Translations under genes and position numbers: made by a program
In this document: piece by piece, positions 29,093 to 38,800 of the stretch
How positions within the stretch are numbered: the stretch's first letter is position 1
Layout: every line of letters starts with the position of its first letter
Assembly: GCF_900129705.1 (NCBI RefSeq)
Contig: NZ_FQWO01000002.1
Coordinates: forward strand, 1-64,000
Origin: Flavobacterium granuli
Lineage (GTDB): Bacteria > Bacteroidota > Bacteroidia > Flavobacteriales > Flavobacteriaceae
DNA: 64,000 nt
Direction of reading: 5' to 3'
The notes under the pieces: model-generated
What the model was told of the DNA's origin: nothing
What the model saw: only the letters and a program-made list of their open reading frames with translations
Database searches by the model: none

Positions 29093-31099
29093 TCAACGCA
29101 CTGGAAATTCCGTGATTCTCAATTTCGTACAACCAAAAGGGATTAACTGAATTACTTCCTCTTCATCGGACAGCTTATCGCCAATTTGTGAAAAATACTG
29201 GATAGGGCCAGGAGATCCTTTGTATTCTCCCCAGGGCAGTCGTTTTGCTTTTATGCTTAACGTAATGGGTGCATCCTGCAATGTCCATGGATAAGCTGCT
29301 ATTTCTGATTTTTGGGTTACCGTAACTGATTCTTGAAGCGTCTCTGGTTTCAAGTATTTATCTAGCAAACAGTAGTTCCAAGGCGAATCAGAAGTTATTT
29401 CGTGATAATTACCAAATTTGACTGGATCATTTTTTTGTACCCATTTTTCGTTCATTTTCAAGCCGTACAACAGCGGTCCTCTTTCTAGAACCGCTGCCCC
29501 ATCAAACCAATAACTTACGGCCACTTTCATTGGAAAATTGACTACTAATTCATCTCCATTTTTCCAATTTCTGTTAATTTTTACAATTCTGTCAGCTTGA
29601 AATGATACTTCCATTTTTTTTCCATTCAACATGATTTCCGGATTTTCGCACCAATCTGGAACTCGAAGATGAAATGGAAAACTGCCCTGTTTTACTTTTT
29701 TGTCAACAAATTGAAATTTAAAATTTATGTTTTCTTTAAATGGATAATTAGTTGATTCGGTAATTTTTACACTCGTTCCGTTTGCCACTTTTGCCACTAC
29801 TTCAGAAGGCGCATAAATTAATGCTGCAATACCATTGTCAGCTGTGGAATACCAAAGATTTTGAGTGAATTTAGGCCAGCCTTGGTGCATATTAGTAGTA
29901 CAACAAGGGTATCCTGTAAGCAATCCCATCAAGTTATCGGTATTATTATGGGAGGTTACAAAATTCCTGGATTCCTTTGTCATTGAAATTTGATTAATCT
30001 GCTGATAGTATTGTCTTTCGTTAAAATCAGCACTAATTTGAGAAGGCAAAACATTGTATGTGATACGTTCCAGTTGATCCGCCCATTGAACATCTCCAGT
30101 GATTGCAAGCATATTTTCGAGTGAAAACATCATCTCTACAGCGGTACACAATTCAGAACCTTGTGTTGGATTTCCAAAACGCAACATTTCATCGGCAGCC
30201 CACAATCCTGTCGGGAAAGCAATTGTATGACGCATATCGTTTATTGCTTTTTTAGGAGCTAATGAATATTTTGAATCTGTATTGGCTTGGGAATATATCG
30301 TTGGTGCTTTGAAGCCTTGAGCCAAATTAACCCCGTGTGTGCTATGTTGACGTGACAAATCATTTCTATTCAAGAAAACATCTGTCCAATCAAACGTTTG
30401 TTTGTGAATCAATTCCCCTAAATCCAACAAGAATTTATCTCCTGTAACTGAATAAAGCCAATATACCACCATCAAGTTGTCGCCACCTCTTTGTTCTCCC
30501 CAAAAAGTCCATTTTCCTAAAGGATTTTTAGGCAATTCCGCCAATTGGTATTTGAAATAGTTGGTCAAAAAAGGAATTACCCTTTTGTCATTTGTTGCCG
30601 AATAATATTGTTGCATTATTTTCAACACTACCATTTTTGGCCACCAATCTTTTGCATTATCCCGTTGCAAACCAGGTTCTGGACCACGGTCAATCTCTGG
30701 TCCAAAATAGCCGCTTTCTTTTTGGGAGGCAAGAGTCCATTCTATCCAAGGCTGCACCTTATCAATTAATTTTTGGTCTTTCATAATGTAGGCCAATGGC
30801 AAAAGTCCATCTATCCAATAAGGTCCGCGCTCCCAAACATCTCCATCACCACCTAACCAGCCGTTACGGGAGCCAACCACTTTTGAATATTGAACATCCA
30901 AATTTCCAGACATCCCCACCACCATTCGTTTCATTTGTTCGTCCAGCCAACCCAAAGGTTTTATGGCACCAAGTGGTAATTCGACATAAGGCTTTGCCAT
31001 CAATGGAGATCGATTGTTGGTATAATTAGGATTAAACGTTTCCTTTTGCGCCATTAATAATACTGGAAGCATTGTTAAAATGAATATTATTTTTTTCAT
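29093..31099 (-). CDS. GH127-type (DUF1680) beta-L-arabinofuranosidase, paralogue 1
   Basis: 668 residues with a signal peptide (LLMAQ). The glyco_hydro_127/DUF1680 catalytic (alpha/alpha)6 domain covers about 35-450, with GGDGDVWERGPYWIDGLLPLAY near 90, SELCTAVE near 316 and YPCCTTNMHQGWPKF near 399. The Glu-x-Cys and Cys-Cys pairs match the zinc-binding and nucleophile residues known for bifidobacterial HypBA1. A C-terminal beta-sandwich follows (HLRVPDWCENPEIMLNGK, AVLERGPLLYGLKM). GH127 members cleave beta-L-arabinofuranosides, though some relatives (GH146 or aceric-acid hydrolases) share this fold. Starts one base after the preceding, related gene, so translation is probably coupled. Confidence 0.9.
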   Translation of the reverse strand: MKKIIFILTMLPVLLMAQKETFNPNYTNNRSPLMAKPYVELPLGAIKPLGWLDEQMKRMVVGMSGNLDVQYSKVVGSRNGWLGGDGDVWERGPYWIDGLLPLAYIMKDQKLIDKVQPWIEWTLASQKESGYFGPEIDRGPEPGLQRDNAKDWWPKMVVLKIMQQYYSATNDKRVIPFLTNYFKYQLAELPKNPLGKWTFWGEQRGGDNLMVVYWLYSVTGDKFLLDLGELIHKQTFDWTDVFLNRNDLSRQHSTHGVNLAQGFKAPTIYSQANTDSKYSLAPKKAINDMRHTIAFPTGLWAADEMLRFGNPTQGSELCTAVEMMFSLENMLAITGDVQWADQLERITYNVLPSQISADFNERQYYQQINQISMTKESRNFVTSHNNTDNLMGLLTGYPCCTTNMHQGWPKFTQNLWYSTADNGIAALIYAPSEVVAKVANGTSVKITESTNYPFKENINFKFQFVDKKVKQGSFPFHLRVPDWCENPEIMLNGKKMEVSFQADRIVKINRNWKNGDELVVNFPMKVAVSYWFDGAAVLERGPLLYGLKMNEKWVQKNDPVKFGNYHEITSDSPWNYCLLDKYLKPETLQESVTVTQKSEIAAYPWTLQDAPITLSIKAKRLPWGEYKGSPGPIQYFSQIGDKLSDEEEVIQLIPFGCTKLRITEFPVR

Positions 31100-31100
31100 A

Positions 31101-33122
31101 TTAATTTCTTGTTATAGGAAATTCAGTAATTCTTAGAGTCGTACAGCCATATGGAATCAGGGTTATTTCTTCTTCAGGCTCCGTTTTTATCTGATACTGT
31201 ACACTATAAGGCAAAGGGCCTGCAGAACCATTGTACATCTTCCACTCATTCATTCGCTTACCCTTTGCCCGTATTTCGATTGGAGCATTTTCAATATTCC
31301 AAGGATATTTATCGTTCTTGGGATGTTTAATAACCTGCAATTTTTTCTCAATGTTTTCTGGTTTTAAATCATTCTCCAAGAAGCAATAATTCCAAGGTGA
31401 GGTTGGTTTTACTTCATAGTACCAGTCACCATACCTTTCTCCAAATTTTTTGTCATCCATAACTTTATCCCATTTCTCACCTATTTTAAGAGCATACAAC
31501 AAAGGTCCACGTTCCACTGCCGCTGATCCTTCATACCAATTGTCAACTTTTACTTTCATTGGCAGTTCTAATTCAACTACATCACTATTTTTCCATTCTC
31601 TAGCAATTTTGACAATGACACCTCCTTCAGATTCGCTCCATTTTTGACCATTTATTTTAACTGTGGCTTTAGAACACCAAGCAGGAATGCGCAAATGGAA
31701 AGGGAATGCAACAGATTTTGTCTTTTTATCAAGATTAATCGTGAATCGAATTGTTTCTTCGAAAGGATAATTAGTTTCCTCTTTGACATTTACCATTTTA
31801 CCATTAGCCACTTTTATATTTGCACTACTTGGACCATAAACTAGGGCCGCAATTCCATTGTCTTCTGTTGCATACCAAAGGTTTTGAATGAACTTTGGCC
31901 AACCTTGATGCAAATTTGAAGTGCAACATGGATAACCATCCAACAATCCAAACAACTGGTCTGTTCCGTTGTAACATGTCACAAAGTTTCGATCTTGACG
32001 AGAAATTTCAACTTGGTTTAATTGTTGGTAATATTGTCGTGCATCACAATTGTCTGTAACTTGAGTCGGCAATGCGTTGAAAGTAATTCGTTCCAAATGG
32101 TCAGCCCATTGTACATCGCCCGTGATTTCGAGCATTTTTTCCAACGAGAACATCATTTCAACAGCGGTACATAGTTCTGATCCTTGGGTTGGATTCTGGG
32201 AGTGCAACATTTCGTCTGCACCATAAAGACCTGTAGGCCAGCCATGAGTGCGTCTAAGATCAAAAGCTCCTTTTTTTACTGATGCTATTTGCTTGGAATC
32301 CTGATTGCGTTGGTAGTAAATAATAGGTTCTTTAAATCCTTGCCCCAAATTAACTCCATGTAAACTCATTTGACTAGTTAACACTTCTCCATTAAGAAAT
32401 ACATTTGTATAATCATACGTTTGTTTGTGAATCAAGTCACCCAAATCCAGCAAGAATTTATCTCCAGTTATGGAATAAAGCCAATATACCACCATCAAGT
32501 TGTCACCTCCCCTTTCTTTACCCCAATCAGTCCATGTTCCAAGAGGATTTTTTGGCAATTCTTGCAATTGGTATTTGAAATAGTTGGTCAAAAACGGGAT
32601 TACTCTCTTATCGTTTGTTGCAGAATAATATTGTTGCATTATTTTTAGCATTACCATTTTTGGCCACCAATCTTTTGCATTGTCACGTTGTAATCCAGCT
32701 TCTTTTGGACGATCCGTGTCAGGACCAAAATAGCCGCTTTCTTTCTGGGAGGAAAGAGTCCATTCTATCCAAGGTTGTACTTTGTCTATTAATTTTTGGT
32801 CTTTCATAATGTATGCCAATGGCAAAAGACCATCAATCCAGTATGGGCCGCGTTCCCAAACATCACCATCGCCACCCAGCCATCCATTACGGGAGCCAAT
32901 TACTTTTGGGTACAGAACATCTAAATTTCCTGTCATTCCGTTGGCCATTTGTTTCAGCTGTTCTTGTAGCCAACCATTAGGTTTTATGGCGCCAAGCGGT
33001 AATTCGATATAAGGTTTTGTAACCAAAGGGAAACGATTGTTGGCATAATTAGCTTTAGCAGCCTCTTTTTGTGCCATCAATAGAACAGGGAACAGTGTTA
33101 AAATAAATATTATATTTTTCAT
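31101..33122 (-). CDS. GH127-type (DUF1680) beta-L-arabinofuranosidase, paralogue 2
   Basis: 673 residues, signal peptide ending LLMAQ. Closely related to the next gene over its whole length: GGDGDVWERGPYWIDGLLPL, WWPKMVMLKIMQQYYSATN and SELCTAVEMMFSLEKM are nearly unchanged, with the catalytic Glu-x-Cys, and YPCCTSNLHQGWPKF keeps the Cys-Cys pair. The C-terminal beta-sandwich (HLRIPAWCSKATVKINGQ, AAVERGPLLYALKIGEKW) ends in a shared PYGCTTLRITEFP tail. The substrate-facing region about 260-300 differs clearly from its tandem copy (FKEPIIYYQRNQDSK versus FKAPTIYSQANTDSK), suggesting division of labour between linkages. Probably a periplasmic or surface enzyme co-transcribed with the two other GH127 genes. 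Confidence 0.9.
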   Translation of the reverse strand: MKNIIFILTLFPVLLMAQKEAAKANYANNRFPLVTKPYIELPLGAIKPNGWLQEQLKQMANGMTGNLDVLYPKVIGSRNGWLGGDGDVWERGPYWIDGLLPLAYIMKDQKLIDKVQPWIEWTLSSQKESGYFGPDTDRPKEAGLQRDNAKDWWPKMVMLKIMQQYYSATNDKRVIPFLTNYFKYQLQELPKNPLGTWTDWGKERGGDNLMVVYWLYSITGDKFLLDLGDLIHKQTYDYTNVFLNGEVLTSQMSLHGVNLGQGFKEPIIYYQRNQDSKQIASVKKGAFDLRRTHGWPTGLYGADEMLHSQNPTQGSELCTAVEMMFSLEKMLEITGDVQWADHLERITFNALPTQVTDNCDARQYYQQLNQVEISRQDRNFVTCYNGTDQLFGLLDGYPCCTSNLHQGWPKFIQNLWYATEDNGIAALVYGPSSANIKVANGKMVNVKEETNYPFEETIRFTINLDKKTKSVAFPFHLRIPAWCSKATVKINGQKWSESEGGVIVKIAREWKNSDVVELELPMKVKVDNWYEGSAAVERGPLLYALKIGEKWDKVMDDKKFGERYGDWYYEVKPTSPWNYCFLENDLKPENIEKKLQVIKHPKNDKYPWNIENAPIEIRAKGKRMNEWKMYNGSAGPLPYSVQYQIKTEPEEEITLIPYGCTTLRITEFPITRN

Positions 33123-33150
33123 TTTGTTGTGTTAATTGGTCTTCAAAAAA

Positions 33151-35007
33151 TTAATTATTCTTGTAATCAATCCATACTTTCATTTTCCCTGCCTCTCTGT
33201 TGTCCCAAGAGTAATAAGGAATAAATTTTATCACATTTTTTGGATCCCCTACAGTTTTAATTTCCATAATACCTCCCAATAAATCAGGATTAAAAGTGGT
33301 TTCAAACTTTGTGTTTTCAGAAACACTTTCAAAACCAAAATTTGTTTTGTTGTCTATTTCTTCCAGACAATACACTAATGGCCCTCTTTGGATGGCTCTT
33401 TTTCCTAAGTTTTCTTTTACACGATCATCTGCTTTAACCACTTCAACTGGCATGTCCATCGAGATTCTAATTTCATCTCCTTTTTTCCATTCTTTTTTTA
33501 ATACCGCATAACCATTTTCTACAACAGGATTCATTATTTCGGTTCCGTTTAATGAAAATGTATATTTTTTGCACCAAGAAGGAATTCTGAGTCTCATTTC
33601 TTTTTTCAAGGGAGATGACAAGGATTTAACAACAAGTTTCACGTCACCATTCCAAGGGAAATTAGTTTCTTGTTGCAAAACAACTTTGTTTTTCCCAACA
33701 GTAATATCTACCGAGCTGCCGATATATAAGTTTATCCAAATAGAATTATCCGATTTCCCATAAATATAATTGCCGACAGAAGGAATAAATCTTGAAATTT
33801 GACTTGGACAGCAAGCAGTTCCATACCAAGCTTTTCGGTGATGTTGCCCTTTGGAAGCCAGAGGATTTACATAGAAAAACTTATCTCCGGTAATGGAAAC
33901 TCCTGCCAAAACTGCATTGTATAGAGATTTCTCCAGTACATCCATATATTTAGCATCTCCAGATGATTGGTTCATTCGAGAATTCCAGTAACACATTCCA
34001 ACTGAAGCACATGTTTCACTATAGGCATCAAGGTTAGGCAAATCATAATCTTCAGTAAATCCTTCATTTGATTTTGAAGAGCCGATACCACCAGTAATGT
34101 ACATATTTCGAAAAACAACATCATCCCATACAGAATTCAATGCATTGGAATATCTTGATTTTTCCTCTAGTTTTTCAACATCGGTCATACCTGAAAAAAG
34201 ATACATACATCGTACAGCATGCCCAGAAATATCGGTAAGCTCAGCCACCGGCTTAACATCTTGGTAATATTTAACATCCCATTCTCCGTTGCCGCCCGTT
34301 GTTCCGTGTCCGTGTCCCCTTTCTTCCAGCAACCATTTCGAGAAATCTAAATACTTCTTGTTATTAGTAACATTATACAATTTCACCAAAGCCAATTCTA
34401 TCTCTTCGTGTCCAGGAACCCAGTGGCGTTTTCCTTCTCCAAAAAGAGACATCATGTGATCTACCATCTTTTTTGAAACATTCAATAATTTTGTTTTTCC
34501 AGTTGCTTGATAATAAGCCACTCCGGCCTCAATAAGATGTCCAGCACAATACATTTCATGCTTATCCATATCAGTCCATCGCTTATCTAATCCTGTTAAT
34601 GTATAGTATGTATTAATATAACCATCCTTTAATTGGGCACTTTCAATTTTAGCTATCCAATTATCAGCTGTTTTCTCTAATTTTGGGTCTGGATTATTAA
34701 TCAAGGTGTATGCAATGCCTTCTAATGCCTTATATACATCCGAATCATCATAAAAAATACCGGAATGTTTTCCAGATCTTTTCCCCGCATTTTCAAAATT
34801 AGTGATGCGTCCTGTCTGGCTTTCGATTTGAGAAATACAGGTGCTCAACGTACTTGCTGCATGATTTTTCAGACGAGGTTGCCAAAAAGAATCGGTGATT
34901 TTTACTTTGGAAAAATTGATTGGTTCAATATGAACCTGTTTTCTCTTGGCTTGTCCAAAACCGCTTAAAGAAAGTAGCGTAATAAGTAATAACAGCGTAT
35001 TTTTCAT
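33151..35007 (-). CDS. GH127 beta-L-arabinofuranosidase (canonical form)
   Basis: 618 residues with a signal peptide (LLSLSGFGQAK). Closest of the three to the characterised GH127 type: KITDSFWQPRLKNH near 35, HEMYCAGHLIEAGVAYYQATGK near 160, YSETCASVGMCYWNSRM near 330 and GTACCPSQISRF near 395. The Glu and Cys of SETC and the Cys-Cys pair correspond to the zinc site and cysteine nucleophile of the family. A beta-sandwich follows (MRLRIPSWCKKYTFSLNGTE, RAIQRGPLVYCLEE). It is the first gene of the minus-strand run facing the divergent sensor gene, so its promoter must lie in the 876-base gap. Expected to release beta-L-arabinofuranose from short chains such as those on plant hydroxyproline-rich proteins or pectin side chains. 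Confidence 0.93.
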   Translation of the reverse strand: MKNTLLLLITLLSLSGFGQAKRKQVHIEPINFSKVKITDSFWQPRLKNHAASTLSTCISQIESQTGRITNFENAGKRSGKHSGIFYDDSDVYKALEGIAYTLINNPDPKLEKTADNWIAKIESAQLKDGYINTYYTLTGLDKRWTDMDKHEMYCAGHLIEAGVAYYQATGKTKLLNVSKKMVDHMMSLFGEGKRHWVPGHEEIELALVKLYNVTNNKKYLDFSKWLLEERGHGHGTTGGNGEWDVKYYQDVKPVAELTDISGHAVRCMYLFSGMTDVEKLEEKSRYSNALNSVWDDVVFRNMYITGGIGSSKSNEGFTEDYDLPNLDAYSETCASVGMCYWNSRMNQSSGDAKYMDVLEKSLYNAVLAGVSITGDKFFYVNPLASKGQHHRKAWYGTACCPSQISRFIPSVGNYIYGKSDNSIWINLYIGSSVDITVGKNKVVLQQETNFPWNGDVKLVVKSLSSPLKKEMRLRIPSWCKKYTFSLNGTEIMNPVVENGYAVLKKEWKKGDEIRISMDMPVEVVKADDRVKENLGKRAIQRGPLVYCLEEIDNKTNFGFESVSENTKFETTFNPDLLGGIMEIKTVGDPKNVIKFIPYYSWDNREAGKMKVWIDYKNN

Positions 35008-35883
35008 AATTTAATTCTGATTAATTGTAATTTTCGTTCTTTTTAAAATTAATATTTCCATTTATAGCACAGCTCGAAACAACCCTTGCAGTATATCTGC
35101 CCAATCATATCTTTCCACTTTTGAGAAAATCTTACTTTAGCTTTTGCAAGTCATCACGAGAATATCTCAAAAAATGACCATTTTGTTCTATAAAACCCCT
35201 TCACTCTTTTTATCACCTGAAAACCAATGCTCTTTTGTACAGCGTCTCTTTAAAAACATAATTTCCGAAGGAACTCTATCATAAACCTTTTTATTTACGC
35301 CTATTTCCATTGGTTTCAAAAGAGACATCTTTTTAAAAGCTAAATTTTTTGTGCGCCATCGAGCTATTCCAATCTTTTAAATCTGATTATTTTGCTAAAA
35401 ACTGATACTAATAAAGGGTTGGTATTTCTTTCTCGTTTTTAAAACCTAATTATAGCCCTATATTTTATTCAATTTCTCCAGTTTCTAAAACTGCTTCACT
35501 AAATCTTAGCTAATTCCTGAACCTTTTTTTATTATTGCATTTCCTCTTTGTGTTTTTGCAACTAAATTGAAAAGCACCATCTTTATAAACACAGTTATCT
35601 AAATATTTTTTATTTTTTTAAGATGCTATTTCATATTAGTGATAATATGTATTCTAAAAATTTTATTGTATTGATAATTTAGTCTTTAGCATAGAAAAAC
35701 AAACAATTATTTAAAAGTCAAAGTAGATCATTTTAATTCAAAATAAAATCATTCATTTGTGTCATTATTAATGTGAAATGATTCAAATTGCATAAAAAAG
35801 AGTAAATAAATAACCCCTTGCAACATTTTGTTGAGGATTGACACAATATGACGAATCCTGGTTTAATCATAAAAAACATAACA
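35008..35883. promoter_or_regulatory. Divergent control region between the PUL and its sensor gene
   Basis: A very AT-rich gap of 876 bases separates the first PUL gene (minus strand) from the hybrid sensor (plus strand), so it must hold the promoters of both. I found no full TTG-N19-TAnnTTTG promoter on either strand and no convincing gene. A weak inverted repeat (AATCATT ... AATGATT, about 35746-35791) lies about 100 bases before the sensor start. Binding sites of the sensor's AraC-type domain are expected here but cannot be picked out by eye. Confidence 0.4.
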
Positions 35884-38800
35884 ATGCGTAAATTCTTTCT
35901 TTTTTTATTTTTCTCAATTTTTTCAATCAATTTTATTGAGGCACAAGACTATTATTTTAAACATTTTCAAGCTGAAGAAGGTCTTTCTCACAACACTGTT
36001 TTAGCTTCTTTACAGGATGAAGATGGTTTTATGTGGTTTGGAACTAAAGATGGTTTGAACCGGTTTGATGGCTATCGTTTCAAAACGTATCGAAGCAACG
36101 GAGACCCAATTCATAGTTTAGGAAGTAACTTTATTAGATCTTTGCATTCCTACAAAGGTGTAATTTGGGTCGGTACTGATAAAGGTTTGTATCAATACAA
36201 TAAAAAAACAGATCGGTTTACGATTTTAAATGAAGCCATAAACAATAGAATTAACGATATCAATCATGATAAAAAAGGAAACATCTGGTTTATTTCAGGA
36301 AACATTCTATACAAATATTCTACAATAAAAAAAGAAACCGAAACTTTTAATTCAGACAAATATTTTGTTGCGACTTCAATCTCACAAGATCCAAATGGTG
36401 AAATCTGGGCTTCTTCTTTAAATAAAATATATCATTATTCTGATGAAAGTCGTTCGTTTGAAAATCTTCCATTGGTACCTCCGGGAGGTTCGCCCAACTT
36501 TAGAATTACGGCTATTTATGCATTGGACAAAAATAATATTGTAATTGGGACGCATGATGATGGCATTTTAGTTTATAATATTCCGAACAAAACAACTTCT
36601 AGATTAAACTTTTCGACAAAAAATCCGGTTTATGTGCGAAAATTTAAAAAAAGGAATTCTAACGAGCTTTGGATTGCGAGCGAATCTGGAGTTTATGTTT
36701 ACAACCTGAAGACGAAAACAAGCGTTAATCTCAAAAAGAACTATAATGATCCGTACGCCATTTCGGATAATGCGGCTTACTCAATAACAATCGATAAAGA
36801 AAACGGCGTTTGGATTGGAACTTATTTTGGCGGAATCAATTATCATCAAAAACAATACACACAATTCAAAAAATATTTCCCTCAAAAAGGACAAAACTCT
36901 ATTAGCGGAGGTGCCGTGAGGAAAATTATTAAAGATGATAATGGTAATCTTTGGATTGGTACTGAAGATGCCGGTTTAAACCGATTAAACCCGAAAACAC
37001 AGCAGTTTACTTCGTATTTACCAAACGGAACTAAAGGTAGTCTTCCCTATTATAACATTCATGCTTTAATGTTTAGAAAAGACAAAATTTGGGTCGGAAC
37101 ATTTGAATATGGCTTGGATATTTTAGATAAAAATTCGGGTAAGGTTATAAAACATTATAGTGCTAATAATCCATCTTCAGGGTTGCGAAGTAATTTTATT
37201 TTCTCATTTTATGAAACCAAAAAAGGAGAATTGATCGTGATTACCAATATAGGACTTTATTTGTATAATGAACAAAAAGACAATTTTGAGACTTTAAATA
37301 CATTTCCTGAAACCATATTTTATACCACTTACCTAGAAGATAGAGATGGAAATTTCTGGGCTGGAAGTTCTAGGGATGGTTTGTTTTACTACAATCCGAA
37401 AACCAAAAAGAAAGAGGTCTTTATTTATCATTATAAAGACGTTAACGGAATCAGCGATAATTCTATTAATTATATTTTTGAAGACAGTTCTACCAATTTA
37501 TGGTTTGCCACCGAAAATGGACTGAATTTATTCGATAAAAAAACAAGAATTTTTAAAAAATTTACGACTGAAAACGGACTTCCGAGCAATGTGGTATATG
37601 CGATTTTAGAAGATGATGCTAAAAATTTATGGATAACAACTTCTAAAGGTCTGGTAAAATTTGGTCCAGATCATAAAAGTATTAAAATTTATACAAAAGC
37701 AAATGGTTTGTTGAGCGATCAGTTTAATTATGCATCGGCTTTCAAAGATACAAACGGCGATATGTACTTTGGAAATCTCAACGGAATGATTAGTTTTAAC
37801 CCAGATAATTTCACGAAAAATAAATACTCCCCTTCCGTTTATATTACCAATCTTCAAATCAATAATAAAGATATTGACGCCAATGAAAATGATTCTCCTT
37901 TAAAACAATCTATTTCGCATATTGATGAGCTAAAACTAACCAACAATCAATCGTCGTTTAATCTTGAATTTGCCTCATTAAATTATACAGCTCCTGAACT
38001 TACTGAATATTGGTACAAGCTTGAAGATGTAAACAGTGATTGGGTTTATCTGGGGCACAACAATAAAGTCTTCTTTACAGAACTGAGACCTGGTAATTAT
38101 GTTTTTAAAGTAAAATCGCTAAATAGTTTTGGTATTTGGAGCAAAGAAGTGGCATTAAACATTAGAGTTTCACCTCCATTTTGGGCCAGTTCTTATGCGT
38201 ATTTTTTCTATTTTCTGCTAATTTGTGGCTCCCTTTATTACATCATTCGTTATTCGCAAAACTTAACGGAAATTAAAAATAACCAAAAAATAAAACATTT
38301 AAACGACCAAAAAGAGAAAGAAATATATCAGGCAAAAATTGATTTTTTTACGAATGTTGCGCACGAAATCAGAACGCCACTAACGCTGATAAAAGGTCCG
38401 TTGGAAAAACTTTTGACAATGGAACACAAGTCACCAGAAGTCCCTCAAAATCTTTCTATAATGAAGAAAAATACGTCGCGATTGTTAAAATTAGTCAACG
38501 AATTATTAGATTTTAGAAAATCAGAAATTAGCGGATTGAAGCTAACTTTTGTAAAAACCAATATTTCTTCAATGGTTCGAAAATTACATTTGAGATTCAG
38601 TCCATTAATTGAAGAGAAAGGCATTGAATTTGAATTGGAACTGAGCCAAAACGACATTTTTGCCTTTGTTGACAAAGAAGCTTTCCAAAAAATCCTGAGC
38701 AATTTGATGAGCAATGCTATTAAATACTCGAAAGACAAAGCTTCGATTGCGCTTTTTAGTGATGAAAAGAAACTGACTTTAATCGTAAAAAATAACGGAA

